From Acidobacteriota bacterium (GTDB lineage: Bacteria > Acidobacteriota > Terriglobia > Terriglobales > Acidobacteriaceae), in assembly GCA_013289765.1 (NCBI GenBank), contig JABCZI010000004.1, forward strand, positions 62,001 through 126,000: a stretch of DNA of 64,000 bases, given 5' to 3'. The notes beneath the pieces are model-generated. The model ran no database searches. It saw only the letters and a program-made list of their open reading frames with translations, and was not told the origin of the DNA. The number at the start of each line of letters is the position of its first letter. The stretch's first letter is position 1. The translations under genes were made by a program, and so were the position numbers. Shown here piece after piece: positions 35,048 through 44,005 of the stretch.

Positions 35048-36724
35048 ATGGACTTAAAACAACGTAGCCGCGGAATCACCGACGGACGCGACCGAGCTCC
35101 GGCGCGATCCATGTTCAAAGCCATTGGTTTCACTGACGCCGACTTGCGCAAGCCGCTGATTGGCGTGGCCAACACCTGGATCGAAACCATGCCTTGCAAC
35201 TTTCACCTGCGCCGGCTTTCCGCGAAAGTGAAAGAAGGCATTCGCGCCGCCGGCGGCACGCCTATGGAGTTCAACACCATCGCCATTTCTGATGGTGAAA
35301 CCATGGGGACCGAAGGCATGCGCGCCTCGCTGATAAGTCGCGAGTTGATTGCCGATTCCATTGAACTGGTTTGTCGCGGACAATTGTTCGACGCCGTCGT
35401 GTGCGTGGTGGGATGCGATAAGACCACTCCCGCAGCAGCCATGGCTCTCGCGCGCATGGATCTCCCCGGCCTCATCCTCTACGGCGGCACCATCGCGCCG
35501 GGAACCTACCGCGGGAAAGACATCACCATTCAGGATGTTTTCGAAGCCGTGGGCGCGAATGCGGCGGGGAAAATCACCGACCAGGAATTGCTCGACATCG
35601 AAAACGTCGCGTGTCCAGGCGCCGGCGCTTGCGGCGGCCAGTACACGGCGAACACCATGTCCACCGTAATGGAGATGATGGGCCTTTCTCCCATGGGTTT
35701 TAACAGCGTGCCCGCGATGGACCCGCAGAAAGATCAAGTTGCTTTCGATTGCGGGAAAGTCATTATGAATGTTCTGCAAAAAGGAATTCGCCCGCGCCAA
35801 CTGATGACCCGCGAAGCATTTGAAAATGCCATCGCATCCGTGGCCGCCACCGGCGGATCGACCAATTCCGTTCTGCATCTTCTGGCGATCGCCCGCGAAG
35901 CCGAAGTCGCATTGGAGATCGACGATTTCCAAACTGTCAGCGAGCGCACTCCGCTCCTCGCCGACCTAAAGCCCTCCGGCCGTTTTGTAGCCGCCGATAT
36001 GCATCGGGCCGGCGGGGTGCGGCTGCTGGCGCGCCGCTTGCTGAAGGGGAAACACATTCACTCCGAGGCGAAGACAGTCACGGGCCTCACGCTGAAAGAA
36101 GAAATTGAAAGCGCGGTCGAATCTCCCGGGCAGGCAGTGATCGCTTCTCTCGACAAGCCGCTGAAGAAAACCGGCGGCCTCGTCATCCTGAAGGGAAACA
36201 TTGCCCCTGAAGGTTGTGTCGCAAAAATCAGCGGCCACGAGCGGCTTGAACATCGCGGTCCGGCGCGCGTCTTCGAATCCGAAGAGGACGCTATGGCCGC
36301 AGTGACCGGCAAGAAAATTCACGCCGGCGACGTAGTTGTCATCCGCAATGAAGGCCCGAAAGGCGGACCTGGTATGCGCGAGATGTTGAGCGTGACTGGT
36401 GCAATCGTCGGCGAAGGATTAGGATCCTCCGTCGCGCTCTTGACCGACGGCCGTTTCAGCGGCGCAACGCATGGGCTCATGGCCGGCCACGTCTCTCCGG
36501 AAGCCGCACTGGGCGGCCCCATCGCCGCCGTTCGTGAGGGAGACATAATCCGTTTCGACGTCAGCCAGCGTATTCTTGAAGTCGAAATCAGCGACGAAGT
36601 GCTCCGCCAACGCATGCAAGAGTGGAAGCCGCCGCGACCGCGCTATCAGACAGGGGTCTTCGCGAAGTACGCGGCCTTGGTCTCGTCAGCATCGCAGGGC
36701 GCAATCACCAGGCCCCCAGCTTGA
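35048..36724 (+). CDS. ilvD: dihydroxy-acid dehydratase
   Basis: A 558-residue iron-sulfur dehydratase of full length. Cluster cysteines are visible in [25 protein letters not shown] and [16 protein letters not shown], and the C-terminal domain has [21 protein letters not shown], which carries the base-forming Ser. It dehydrates the dihydroxy acid to the keto acid that precedes valine and isoleucine. It is the last gene of the ilv operon, 175 bases after the small subunit gene, and is followed by a strong terminator. Confidence 0.95.
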   Translation: MDLKQRSRGITDGRDRAPARSMFKAIGFTDADLRKPLIGVANTWIETMPCNFHLRRLSAKVKEGIRAAGGTPMEFNTIAISDGETMGTEGMRASLISRELIADSIELVCRGQLFDAVVCVVGCDKTTPAAAMALARMDLPGLILYGGTIAPGTYRGKDITIQDVFEAVGANAAGKITDQELLDIENVACPGAGACGGQYTANTMSTVMEMMGLSPMGFNSVPAMDPQKDQVAFDCGKVIMNVLQKGIRPRQLMTREAFENAIASVAATGGSTNSVLHLLAIAREAEVALEIDDFQTVSERTPLLADLKPSGRFVAADMHRAGGVRLLARRLLKGKHIHSEAKTVTGLTLKEEIESAVESPGQAVIASLDKPLKKTGGLVILKGNIAPEGCVAKISGHERLEHRGPARVFESEEDAMAAVTGKKIHAGDVVVIRNEGPKGGPGMREMLSVTGAIVGEGLGSSVALLTDGRFSGATHGLMAGHVSPEAALGGPIAAVREGDIIRFDVSQRILEVEISDEVLRQRMQEWKPPRPRYQTGVFAKYAALVSSASQGAITRPPA

Positions 36725-36759
36725 GGTTTTTCCCAGCGCAAATCGTGCTGCACAAATAA

Positions 36760-36788
36760 AAGAGGGAGCGGCATGGCCGCTCCCTCTT
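36760..36788 (+). terminator. Rho-independent terminator of the ilv operon
   Basis: A perfect 13-bp stem, AAGAGGGAGCGGC with GCCGCTCCCTCTT, closes a three-base loop (ATG). It is followed by ATCCAACTT repeated about three times (36788-36812), not by a clean T-run, so termination may be partial. Confidence 0.75.
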
Positions 36789-36815
36789 ATCCAACTTATC
36801 CAACTTATCCAAAAC
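36789..36815. repeat. short tandem repeat (TATCCAACT, about three copies)
   Basis: Directly after the ilv terminator stem, the nine-base unit TATCCAACT repeats, the last copy degenerating to TATCCAAAA. It lies between the terminator and the stop of the convergent PNGase A gene. It is too short and local for a function to be inferred. Confidence 0.5.
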
Positions 36816-36838
36816 GATCCCGTACCGAACTCGATCGT

Positions 36839-38521
36839 CTACTGCGCGCACCGTGGACTAAACGCCGTCAGCACGTTGGCCGCCGCAGAAAGCGAGCATG
36901 AATATGCCCCGCCCGCCGAGTCAACGTAGTTGTACTGCTGCGCCCCCGACTGTCCCATATTTCCCAGCAGGTTAAACGACGAGTCGAACTCCAGCGTGTC
37001 GGTGTGCTGGGCCGCGTTGCTGAGCGAACTCCCATACGACAATTTGCCGGTCTGCACCGTGGCGCTCGTGGCTTGGTACAACTGGTCGGCGGTCGTCGTC
37101 TGGTTGATATTGCCATTGGATAAGAAGGCCAGTGAAATATCCAACGTAAGCGGGAAGTTAAAAGACTGATTCGCGAATTTCGTCGGCGACCCTCCACCCG
37201 AGGTTTTCACCTCCGACGTAACCTGTGACATTTGGGAAATGTTCTGCACGTACGCGCTACCCGTAATGTTGAAATACTGATTGTTCGAGAAGTTGACAGT
37301 TTGCTGCACTCTTGTCGTCACCTTGCCCCTGGCACTATCGATGTATCCCGCAATTTCGAAGGTGCGTTTCGAACTTATATCGACTGTGCCTGTGGTGAGG
37401 GTCGGCTGCACATTCAGTTTTTCCGTCACCACAGGATTCGGCGCGGCCAACGTGTTTTTGGTCACGGCGCCGGTAACCTGCGTGGTCGACACGTCGAGAT
37501 AAAGCAGCAGTGACGCCGTCGCCGAAAAATAGTTGTTAGCGTTGTAAACGCTGAGCGAAACCGTGTGCGGCTGACCGTTGCTCAGCACTCCCGCGAATGG
37601 CGTCAGATTTACGCGATAAGGAGTGAAATTCAACGCCTGCACACCCGGGATCGGGAACCACAAATAGGGATCGATGCCGCCGGTAAAGATCCATGGGAAT
37701 ACCGGCGCCACTCCCGCTGGTTGTCCGTCGATCGAGATCTCGGTCTCCCGGAATCCGGTATTGCTGCAGCTTTGCAATTCGGTCGCCACGTCTGTTGGCA
37801 CACATGTGTACCAGAACTCATCCGCCGACTGGCTCTGCGCATACACATCAAGATATGCGCTCTGAATATTCGTCGGCATAGTGAACGTTCCGGCCAGCGT
37901 GCTGGAGGTTGAGCCCAACGCCACGGTTCCGCCTGACGAGCCTACCGACAGCGGCAGCACCACGTCGGCCACCACCGGCGCCGCCTGGCTCGAAGCCAGC
38001 GGATAGAACTCCAGCGACGCTGACGCAAAAATTGTCGACGTCAAACCGCAGCACAAGGTGTTTCCAATATCCGCTTGTCCCGATTGTGCGGCATAGAAAA
38101 TCGAACTGTACTCGGTGAGGTCGTTCTCGATGTGCCACGACGGACCCAGATTTGGCGAAGGCTCAGCCGTGGTTCCAAAATAAATGTTCACTGGACCCAG
38201 CCAGAAATTCGCGGTGCGGTCATATTGAATGCCGGCGTTCAGGTTGATATCGGCCTCGAGTACTACCTTTGCCCAAGGACCCGGGCAACCAGAAGGCGGA
38301 GCGTAATTAAAATTCTCCACGTTGAAGTCGAAAAACTGCGCACCGCTGAACAACTGCACTACACACGGTGTTGTGGAAGGGCGAGTCACATTTGGATCGG
38401 CGGTCACAGTATTGCCCGAACCGATCACATAAGGGCCGGACGCGAAAGCGAATGGAATTAAAACCGTAGTAAACAGCAGAAGCGCAAAACCATTGCGCGC
38501 GGTGGAAACACTTCGGGGCAT
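36839..38521 (-). CDS. peptide-N-glycosidase A family protein, exported
   Basis: The 560-residue protein has a signal peptide (NGFALLLFTTVLIPFAFASG) and matches the PNGase A family: YAPPSGCPGPWAKVVLEADI, QYDRTANFWLGPVNIYFGTT, then HIENDLTEYSSIF and GFRETEISIDGQPAGVAPVF, followed by WIFTGGIDPYLWFPI. Such enzymes release N-linked glycans from asparagine of glycoproteins and peptides. From memory, an acid-active N-glycanase (PNGase H+) was characterised from an acidobacterium, Terriglobus roseus; whether this protein is its orthologue I cannot test. The start at 38521 has a strong ribosome binding site (GGAGGAG). Several cysteines fit an exported disulfide-bonded protein. It is convergent with ilvD. 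Confidence 0.82.
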   Translation of the reverse strand: MPRSVSTARNGFALLLFTTVLIPFAFASGPYVIGSGNTVTADPNVTRPSTTPCVVQLFSGAQFFDFNVENFNYAPPSGCPGPWAKVVLEADINLNAGIQYDRTANFWLGPVNIYFGTTAEPSPNLGPSWHIENDLTEYSSIFYAAQSGQADIGNTLCCGLTSTIFASASLEFYPLASSQAAPVVADVVLPLSVGSSGGTVALGSTSSTLAGTFTMPTNIQSAYLDVYAQSQSADEFWYTCVPTDVATELQSCSNTGFRETEISIDGQPAGVAPVFPWIFTGGIDPYLWFPIPGVQALNFTPYRVNLTPFAGVLSNGQPHTVSLSVYNANNYFSATASLLLYLDVSTTQVTGAVTKNTLAAPNPVVTEKLNVQPTLTTGTVDISSKRTFEIAGYIDSARGKVTTRVQQTVNFSNNQYFNITGSAYVQNISQMSQVTSEVKTSGGGSPTKFANQSFNFPLTLDISLAFLSNGNINQTTTADQLYQATSATVQTGKLSYGSSLSNAAQHTDTLEFDSSFNLLGNMGQSGAQQYNYVDSAGGAYSCSLSAAANVLTAFSPRCAQ

Positions 38522-38562
38522 GTAACTCCTCCTGGAATGACTGGCCAGAAGCCGTACCAGTC

Positions 38563-40317
38563 GTGGCATTGCGGGAGTGCGAGCAAACAGCACTGGGGCC
38601 GAAGTATGCCGCGTTCCACGCTGCCGTGTCAACCGGGAAAGAAGTCTCTGGTTTTAAACAGCAACCTCGACCCGAGCTTCCGCCTCCAACCTTTGTGCCC
38701 TCCGCAACCGCAACGCCGACCAGCAATAATACCGAGGCGCGCGCGCATGCGAAGCCTGGATTCTCCCGCAACAAAATTATTATCATCGCCATCGTCCTGA
38801 TTTCAGTCATACTACTGGCGATCGTATTCGTGACCGGCAGCCTGTGGCCCTTCTCGCAATCCCAAGTACTTCAGAACCTCCGTGAGGCTAGCGACAGTCA
38901 GGTTCAAGTCCGCGGCTTTCACCGGACCTATTTCCCCTTCCCGGGTTGCGTCGTGGAAGGTCTCATTTTCAACCATGACCCAGTCGCATCCACTCCGCTG
39001 ATCACCATCGACCGACTCACGGTTCGCGGTACTTACCTCGGACTGTTCACCAAGAGCGTCAGTCGCATCAGCGCCGAAGGGCTGCATGTTACCGTTCCAG
39101 CCTTCGGTACCAGCAAAACTCTTCGCACTACGCCTTCCAAAATTACAATTGACGAAATTGCCGCCAACGGCGCGGTCTTCGACTTCGAGTTTCATAACGC
39201 TGACACACCGTCCTTACGCTTCGATATTCACGAGGCCTTGTTACGAAACGTAGGATGGAAGGGCCCGCTCAGTTACCGCCTTAAAGTGCACATTCCTGAG
39301 CCCCCTGGAGAAATCGCGACCGAAGGACAGTTCGGCGTCTGGGATAGGAGCGATCCGGGAAAAACAACCATCTCCGGCACGTACACATTCGAGCACGCCG
39401 ATTTGAGCGTCTATCACGGCATTGCGGGCATGCTTTCTTCTCAAGGAAAGTTCGGCGGCACGCTGCGTCACATCGACATCTCGGGTAAAACGGATATTCC
39501 GGACTTTGAAGTGAAATCGGGCGGCCATCCCATGCGGCTCACCACGGAGTTCACCGCGTACGTCGACGGTATCCACGGCGACACATTCCTGAAACGCGTG
39601 GACGCCGATTTCTGGAAGACTCACATCGTTGCGCAGGGCAGCATTGCCAAGACGCCTGGCGGAAAGAGTAAAACAGCGCTGATCGATCTGAGCTCTGACA
39701 AAGCGCGAATCGAAGACCTCCTGCTCCTGTTTGTGAAAGCCAACCGGGGTCCCATGTCAGGCAATGTAACGCTGCAGACCCATGTCGAGATTCCTCCCGG
39801 CAAAGAGGAATTCCTGAAGAAAATAAAATTGCGCGGCAGCTTTGGCATCGCCGGAGGAACTTTTTCCAAACCTTCCACGCAGCAAGGCATTGACAAACTG
39901 AGCGCCGGCGCGCGCGGCGAAAAAGATCCACCCGACCCCGAGACCGTCCTCACCGATCTAACCGGCAGGGTGGATCTGCAACGAGGAATTTCGACTTTCT
40001 CCGATCTTTCCTTCGGAGTTCCGGGAGCCGACGCCCGCGTGCACGGCACTTACAATCTCCTCAACGAGAGAATTGATCTGCGCGGACAAATGCAGGTGCA
40101 GTCGAGAATATCGAATACCGAGAAGGGATCGAAGGCATTTTTACTAAAGATGATGGAACCGTTTTTCAAGAAAAGGAAAAAGGGCGAGATCGTTCCGGTA
40201 CGAATCTCCGGAACCTACCATCATCCCTCGTTCGGCCTCAGCCTGAACGACAAGAAAGCCCAAACCGTACCCCCGCCGCCACCCCCATCGAAAACCAAGT
40301 CCAGCCCCACACCCTGA
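38563..40317 (+). CDS. AsmA-like membrane-anchored protein
   Basis: A 584-residue protein that starts at GTG 38563. After a low-complexity Ala/Pro-rich N-terminus comes one membrane helix (about residues 71-93, KIIIIAIVLISVILLAIVF). The exported rest contains AsmA-like repeats of beta-strands and a typical C-terminal region (LTGRVDLQRGISTFSDLSFG, PGADARVHGTYNLLNERIDLRG). AsmA-like proteins are thought to move lipids between membranes. The Pro-rich C-terminus is likely disordered. It is divergent from the PNGase gene and has no operon partner. Confidence 0.7.
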   Translation: MALRECEQTALGPKYAAFHAAVSTGKEVSGFKQQPRPELPPPTFVPSATATPTSNNTEARAHAKPGFSRNKIIIIAIVLISVILLAIVFVTGSLWPFSQSQVLQNLREASDSQVQVRGFHRTYFPFPGCVVEGLIFNHDPVASTPLITIDRLTVRGTYLGLFTKSVSRISAEGLHVTVPAFGTSKTLRTTPSKITIDEIAANGAVFDFEFHNADTPSLRFDIHEALLRNVGWKGPLSYRLKVHIPEPPGEIATEGQFGVWDRSDPGKTTISGTYTFEHADLSVYHGIAGMLSSQGKFGGTLRHIDISGKTDIPDFEVKSGGHPMRLTTEFTAYVDGIHGDTFLKRVDADFWKTHIVAQGSIAKTPGGKSKTALIDLSSDKARIEDLLLLFVKANRGPMSGNVTLQTHVEIPPGKEEFLKKIKLRGSFGIAGGTFSKPSTQQGIDKLSAGARGEKDPPDPETVLTDLTGRVDLQRGISTFSDLSFGVPGADARVHGTYNLLNERIDLRGQMQVQSRISNTEKGSKAFLLKMMEPFFKKRKKGEIVPVRISGTYHHPSFGLSLNDKKAQTVPPPPPPSKTKSSPTP

Positions 40318-40342
40318 TCGGCATTCGCTTGACGGCATGCAC

Positions 40343-41275
40343 TTATCGCTGAACCGCACCCATCTTATCTTTCAAAAGACTTCGCAAACAAAAGACTTCG
40401 CAAACGTTCTCGCTTGCCTCGCCACAGTCGGTCTGCCAATCCGGCGTACATGAAACGAAATCTCGCGGAGGATAAGCCAACTCAACCTCCGTTCGCCAGA
40501 TCAAAGAGGGCGAGTCGGCGCGGCAATCGACGGAGCCCGGACAGGGCGCGAAGCAATAACGGTGATGCTTCCGAATCAATTCCCATGCCTTAGGCGAGAT
40601 AGAGTCCCACGAGAAAGTCCAGGCAAATGCTTCGACCGGTTGTCCGGTCCACGAGGTAATTTCGGCGGCGCTGTCGACGATTTCGTGGTGCAATTGATGC
40701 TCCGGCAGAGCCGCGAGATTAACATGAGAATACGTATGGTTCCCAATCGAGTGCCCGCGGCGCGATAAATCAGCAATGTGCTCAGGCGTCATCGAGCATG
40801 TGTCCGCCTCGGGCAGGCTGGGCGCGAGCCCTCGCGTATCGATGCGTGAATAATAAAACTGCCTTGCTTCCTGCGGATTGCATTTCACAAATTCAGGAAC
40901 AACAAAAAAAACGCCGCGCGTTCCGAAGGACTCCAGCATCGGCGCCGCGACAACATAATTACTTAGACGGCCATCATCAAAAGTAAATAGTAACGGAGGC
41001 TTAGCCATGTTCGAGGCTCGCGGCTCGCCACACGCCTGCCACAGCCGGGCGAAAGTGGGAAGATCCACCAGCGTAAAATAACGCGTGACCCACTCCAACT
41101 GCTGGCGAAAGGCCTGTTCATCCCGCTCGGGAGTCTCGTGCATTTCAATCACCAGCATGCTGGCAGATTTACCGCGCCGCGCCAGCCAGTTGCGCAATCC
41201 GAGCGCAAGCTCATCCACCCGCATGGCGGCGGAAGTCCCTATCATCGCGGAACGCAACAAAGTCTTAGCACTCAC
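40343..41275 (-). CDS. polysaccharide deacetylase family protein
   Basis: A 310-residue NodB-type enzyme. The first Asp motif is LLFTFDDGRLSNYVVAAPML and the metal-binding His pair is HSIGNHTYSHVNLAALP; the last motif contains FAWTFSWDSISPKAW. It probably removes N-acetyl groups from a polysaccharide. It lies nine bases after the preceding gene on the same strand, in a three-gene operon with an acyltransferase-type protein and a GNAT-like protein, so it is likely to modify a surface polysaccharide (inference). Confidence 0.82.
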   Translation of the reverse strand: MSAKTLLRSAMIGTSAAMRVDELALGLRNWLARRGKSASMLVIEMHETPERDEQAFRQQLEWVTRYFTLVDLPTFARLWQACGEPRASNMAKPPLLFTFDDGRLSNYVVAAPMLESFGTRGVFFVVPEFVKCNPQEARQFYYSRIDTRGLAPSLPEADTCSMTPEHIADLSRRGHSIGNHTYSHVNLAALPEHQLHHEIVDSAAEITSWTGQPVEAFAWTFSWDSISPKAWELIRKHHRYCFAPCPGSVDCRADSPSLIWRTEVELAYPPRDFVSCTPDWQTDCGEASENVCEVFCLRSLLKDKMGAVQR

Positions 41276-41284
41276 GCCATCTCC

Positions 41285-42373
41285 TCACAGAAACATGTCT
41301 CCATCTGCTGGCGAAAAATACCAAGCTTTCGCCGGAAGCAGTCCGCTCTTGTCGACGCACCACGCAATTGGAGCGGCGAACGGACGAACCTTGAAGCCAT
41401 GGGCTGTCAAGGCTTCCTGCAGCGATGGATCGAGGCAGCGCAACACCAGCATATCAACCTGCCCGCGATATTCACGCCGCAACGCGGCAGCGATCGCGAG
41501 ATAGGATTTCGAATCCGTCTCGCCCCAGATGTCCAGCACGTGCAATGCCCTGATCTGTTGCTTGTACCCGCGTCTTAGCAGATTTACCGCAACCATGAAT
41601 TGCCGTTCGCCCTCCACGTTCCCCTGGCGAAATGCGAAGAGGCGAGTCGTGGGATCTCCTCCCGAAAAGTAGCGCCACTTTAGAAACGCTGCATCCCGGC
41701 AACTCGTAATTTTTTCGCTGCGATGCTCAGCGCAAACGCGACCTGCCTCCTCAGGAGTGCGAAGGAGCTGAAGTTTTCCAGTCGCAGTGTTCGGGAGCAG
41801 CCGCCGCTGGGCAAAGAACGCTAGGGATGCCAAAGCGCCGGCCACTTGCGCCACAGAATCACTGCCAAACTTGCGGTAGACACTCTCGGCCACGACTGGC
41901 GGCCAGTGCAGAATTCCCAGAATTTCGTGATCCGAATTTCCCAGCGGACATCCGCCTCGTTTCCTCCACAATTGAGCCACAGCGGCATTGGCGGAACTTA
42001 CAAATAAAGGATAACGATCGCCAAGCTGCAGGTATTTCAAAAAAATCAATGCGCCACTTCCGCGATACTGATCATCCACATAAAACGAATTGGCCATCAT
42101 CAGTCGAAAGATACTTTTCCCCAGGCAGAATTTTTGCGGAGCGCAGCACATGCAGCCGACCACGTCACCGGTAGCTGAGCGCAACAACCATCCCAAGGGA
42201 TCGCCAGGTTCGCGCGCGGGATTTTCCAGCAGTATCCATTTGAGCCGCGCCACAGCGGCAGCAAGCGGCGCCTTCGATCCCGAGACGCGGCTGATGAATC
42301 GAGCCACATCTTCCAGGTCAGACGGCGCAATCTCCTGCAGTTGAATACTCTTCTTGATCCCATCTTCGGGCAT
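41285..42373 (-). CDS. GNAT-like acyltransferase of a polysaccharide operon
   Basis: The 362-residue product looks like a two-domain N-acyltransferase: an N-terminal GNAT-like region (residues 1-150, with SATGDVVGCMCCAPQ and MMANSFYVDDQYRGSGALIF typical of the acetyl-CoA binding turn) and a C-terminal region (from about 230) resembling a second, degenerate GNAT. It is co-oriented with the deacetylase, nine bases apart, and with the membrane acyltransferase, 51 bases apart. I infer it acylates a sugar nucleotide or surface sugar; the donor is unknown. Confidence 0.6.
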   Translation of the reverse strand: MPEDGIKKSIQLQEIAPSDLEDVARFISRVSGSKAPLAAAVARLKWILLENPAREPGDPLGWLLRSATGDVVGCMCCAPQKFCLGKSIFRLMMANSFYVDDQYRGSGALIFLKYLQLGDRYPLFVSSANAAVAQLWRKRGGCPLGNSDHEILGILHWPPVVAESVYRKFGSDSVAQVAGALASLAFFAQRRLLPNTATGKLQLLRTPEEAGRVCAEHRSEKITSCRDAAFLKWRYFSGGDPTTRLFAFRQGNVEGERQFMVAVNLLRRGYKQQIRALHVLDIWGETDSKSYLAIAAALRREYRGQVDMLVLRCLDPSLQEALTAHGFKVRPFAAPIAWCVDKSGLLPAKAWYFSPADGDMFL

Positions 42374-42424
42374 CTTGATTAGTAACCGGCGGCCTGCATC
42401 TGCGCCCGCGTCGTTCCTTTCAGA

Positions 42425-43621
42425 TTAGAGGGACTCCGAAGCTTCGGCCGCGGCCACCGGGTTTGAGGGAGGCGTGAGCACAACTGCGTTCACGGCGGTC
42501 TCCGCTGGCTGGGGCGCAACGCGGTCTTTCAACTGCAGAAACCACTCTTCATAGTATTTCCGGGAAATATAGGACAGGCCGATGGCGGCCACACTCACGA
42601 TCGCAAACCGGAGCACGATCAGGCCAAAGTGCCCGAGCGACGGTTGCAGCCCCGGCCAAAATCTTCGCACGGCGCTGTCATAGATGCGAAATAACATGGG
42701 ATGGATTAGGTAAAGTCCGTAGCTGATATAGCCAAAGAATCCAAGGCTTGAGAAATGAAGCAGCGATCTCCGCGGACCGCTGCCGAGCACCAGGAACAGA
42801 AGCAGGAGCCCGGCAAAGAAAATATTAACCAACGTCAGTTGCAGGCTTGCTCCAACCAAGGTTTGACGTGACAGCATTCCGAAGGGCGCGCCGGCGATCA
42901 GAAAAATCGTCGCCATACTCAAAAGAAAGGCGGCCGCAGCAGCACCTTGCTTCCGGCTGACCGGGCTTCGCAAAACAATTGCTAAAACGCTGCCTGCAGC
43001 CAGGCCGTCCGCCGCAAACCACGTGTACCATTCGCCCCCCAACATATATCCATAGTGAAATGCGACCGCTCGGGCGATCGGTATCAGAATGCAAATCGAA
43101 AGCGAAAAGATCGCTAAAGTGCGAGCCCGCAGTTTTCGCACCACCGAGGGCCAGACGATGTAGTAGTGCTCCTCGACCGCGAGAGACCATAGCGGATGGT
43201 AGTCCATGGTCACGCCGAATAGAGTAGTGACATTAGACAAGTAAATGAAACTCAGTCCCAGGAACGCACCCGATGCCTGGTGCAAAATGCCCAATAGAAT
43301 TAAGAGGGAATAATATGCGGGCAGGATTCGCAAGGCGCGCCGCGTATAAAATCGGCGGTAATAGTCGGGTCGACTCCGCGAGTCGAACAGGATTCCAGTA
43401 ATCAGAAATCCGGAGAGGACGAAGAACAGATTTACACCTAGCGCTCCTGGCTCCGTCGCCAGGATGAACAATTTGCGCATGCCGGTAAAAGGTAAGTCCC
43501 CATATCCCGCTCGAAATCCGTGGAAGAACAGCACGCCGAGAACCGCGACTCCGCGCAGCAAGTCCAGTTCGGGCATGAAGCGCCGCAACAGTGGTTCCGG
43601 CGCTGGCACCTCGCTCTTCAC
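42425..43621 (-). CDS. acyltransferase 3 family membrane protein
   Basis: A 398-residue integral protein with about ten membrane segments. The family signature appears as ELDLLRGVAVLGVLFFHGFR with the conserved His, NLFFVLSGFLITGILF and RRALRILPAYYSLLILLG, and a later WSLAVEEHYYIVWPSVVRKL. Such proteins transfer acyl groups to surface polysaccharides or lipids. It begins the three-gene operon with the GNAT-like and deacetylase genes. The nearby tRNA fragment at 43692 lies just outside it. Confidence 0.85.
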   Translation of the reverse strand: MKSEVPAPEPLLRRFMPELDLLRGVAVLGVLFFHGFRAGYGDLPFTGMRKLFILATEPGALGVNLFFVLSGFLITGILFDSRSRPDYYRRFYTRRALRILPAYYSLLILLGILHQASGAFLGLSFIYLSNVTTLFGVTMDYHPLWSLAVEEHYYIVWPSVVRKLRARTLAIFSLSICILIPIARAVAFHYGYMLGGEWYTWFAADGLAAGSVLAIVLRSPVSRKQGAAAAAFLLSMATIFLIAGAPFGMLSRQTLVGASLQLTLVNIFFAGLLLLFLVLGSGPRRSLLHFSSLGFFGYISYGLYLIHPMLFRIYDSAVRRFWPGLQPSLGHFGLIVLRFAIVSVAAIGLSYISRKYYEEWFLQLKDRVAPQPAETAVNAVVLTPPSNPVAAAEASESL

Positions 43622-43691
43622 AATATGTCCTTCGTCGCGGGATTCGTCGAACTCAATCGGGCGGGTCTTTCAGATAATGTCTCTCAAACAA

Positions 43692-43753
43692 TATGCATGG
43701 TGCCGGGAGGGGGAGTCGAACCCCCAAGACCCGAAGGTCGGCGGATTTTGAGT
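43692..43753 (-). repeat. partial tRNA-Leu 3' half (left attachment-type repeat)
   Basis: These 62 bases are identical, base for base and in the same orientation, to 58529-58590, which is the 3' half of the intact tRNA-Leu with its CCA end plus six flanking bases. The fragment covers the anticodon loop to the acceptor end (43698 is the CCA side); after 43753 the match ends abruptly. It is the mark expected at the far end of an element inserted into the tRNA 3' end. Confidence 0.8.
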
Positions 43754-44005
43754 GCGTAGACCCAAACCACCGAACCCATTGGTTCTTAATGCCGTCAATA
43801 TCTTATCAAACGGTTCATGGTCGGCGCTGGTGCGGTTCCATGCTGGTCCGTCAGGGTCTGTTGAGCACATTTGAAGCACACTCCTCTGCCCCGCGTCCAG
43901 TGCTCCAAGCATGTGCCGCGCAAGCCGGTGCGATGCTTGGGTGGTGAGCGCTAGTGGCAGCGCAATCTCGGCGGACGGCTCCCCCACCAATCTTTCTCTC
44001 GCCTA

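Noticed and set aside
35054-35932. A 292-codon minus-strand frame across ilvD
   Set aside because: It is a shadow of ilvD, whose iron-sulfur and active-site motifs are complete on the plus strand.
43670-43990. A 106-codon minus-strand frame across the tRNA fragment, considered as an integrase remnant
   Set aside because: It reads through the tRNA piece and shows no recombinase catalytic residues (R, H-x-x-R, Y).
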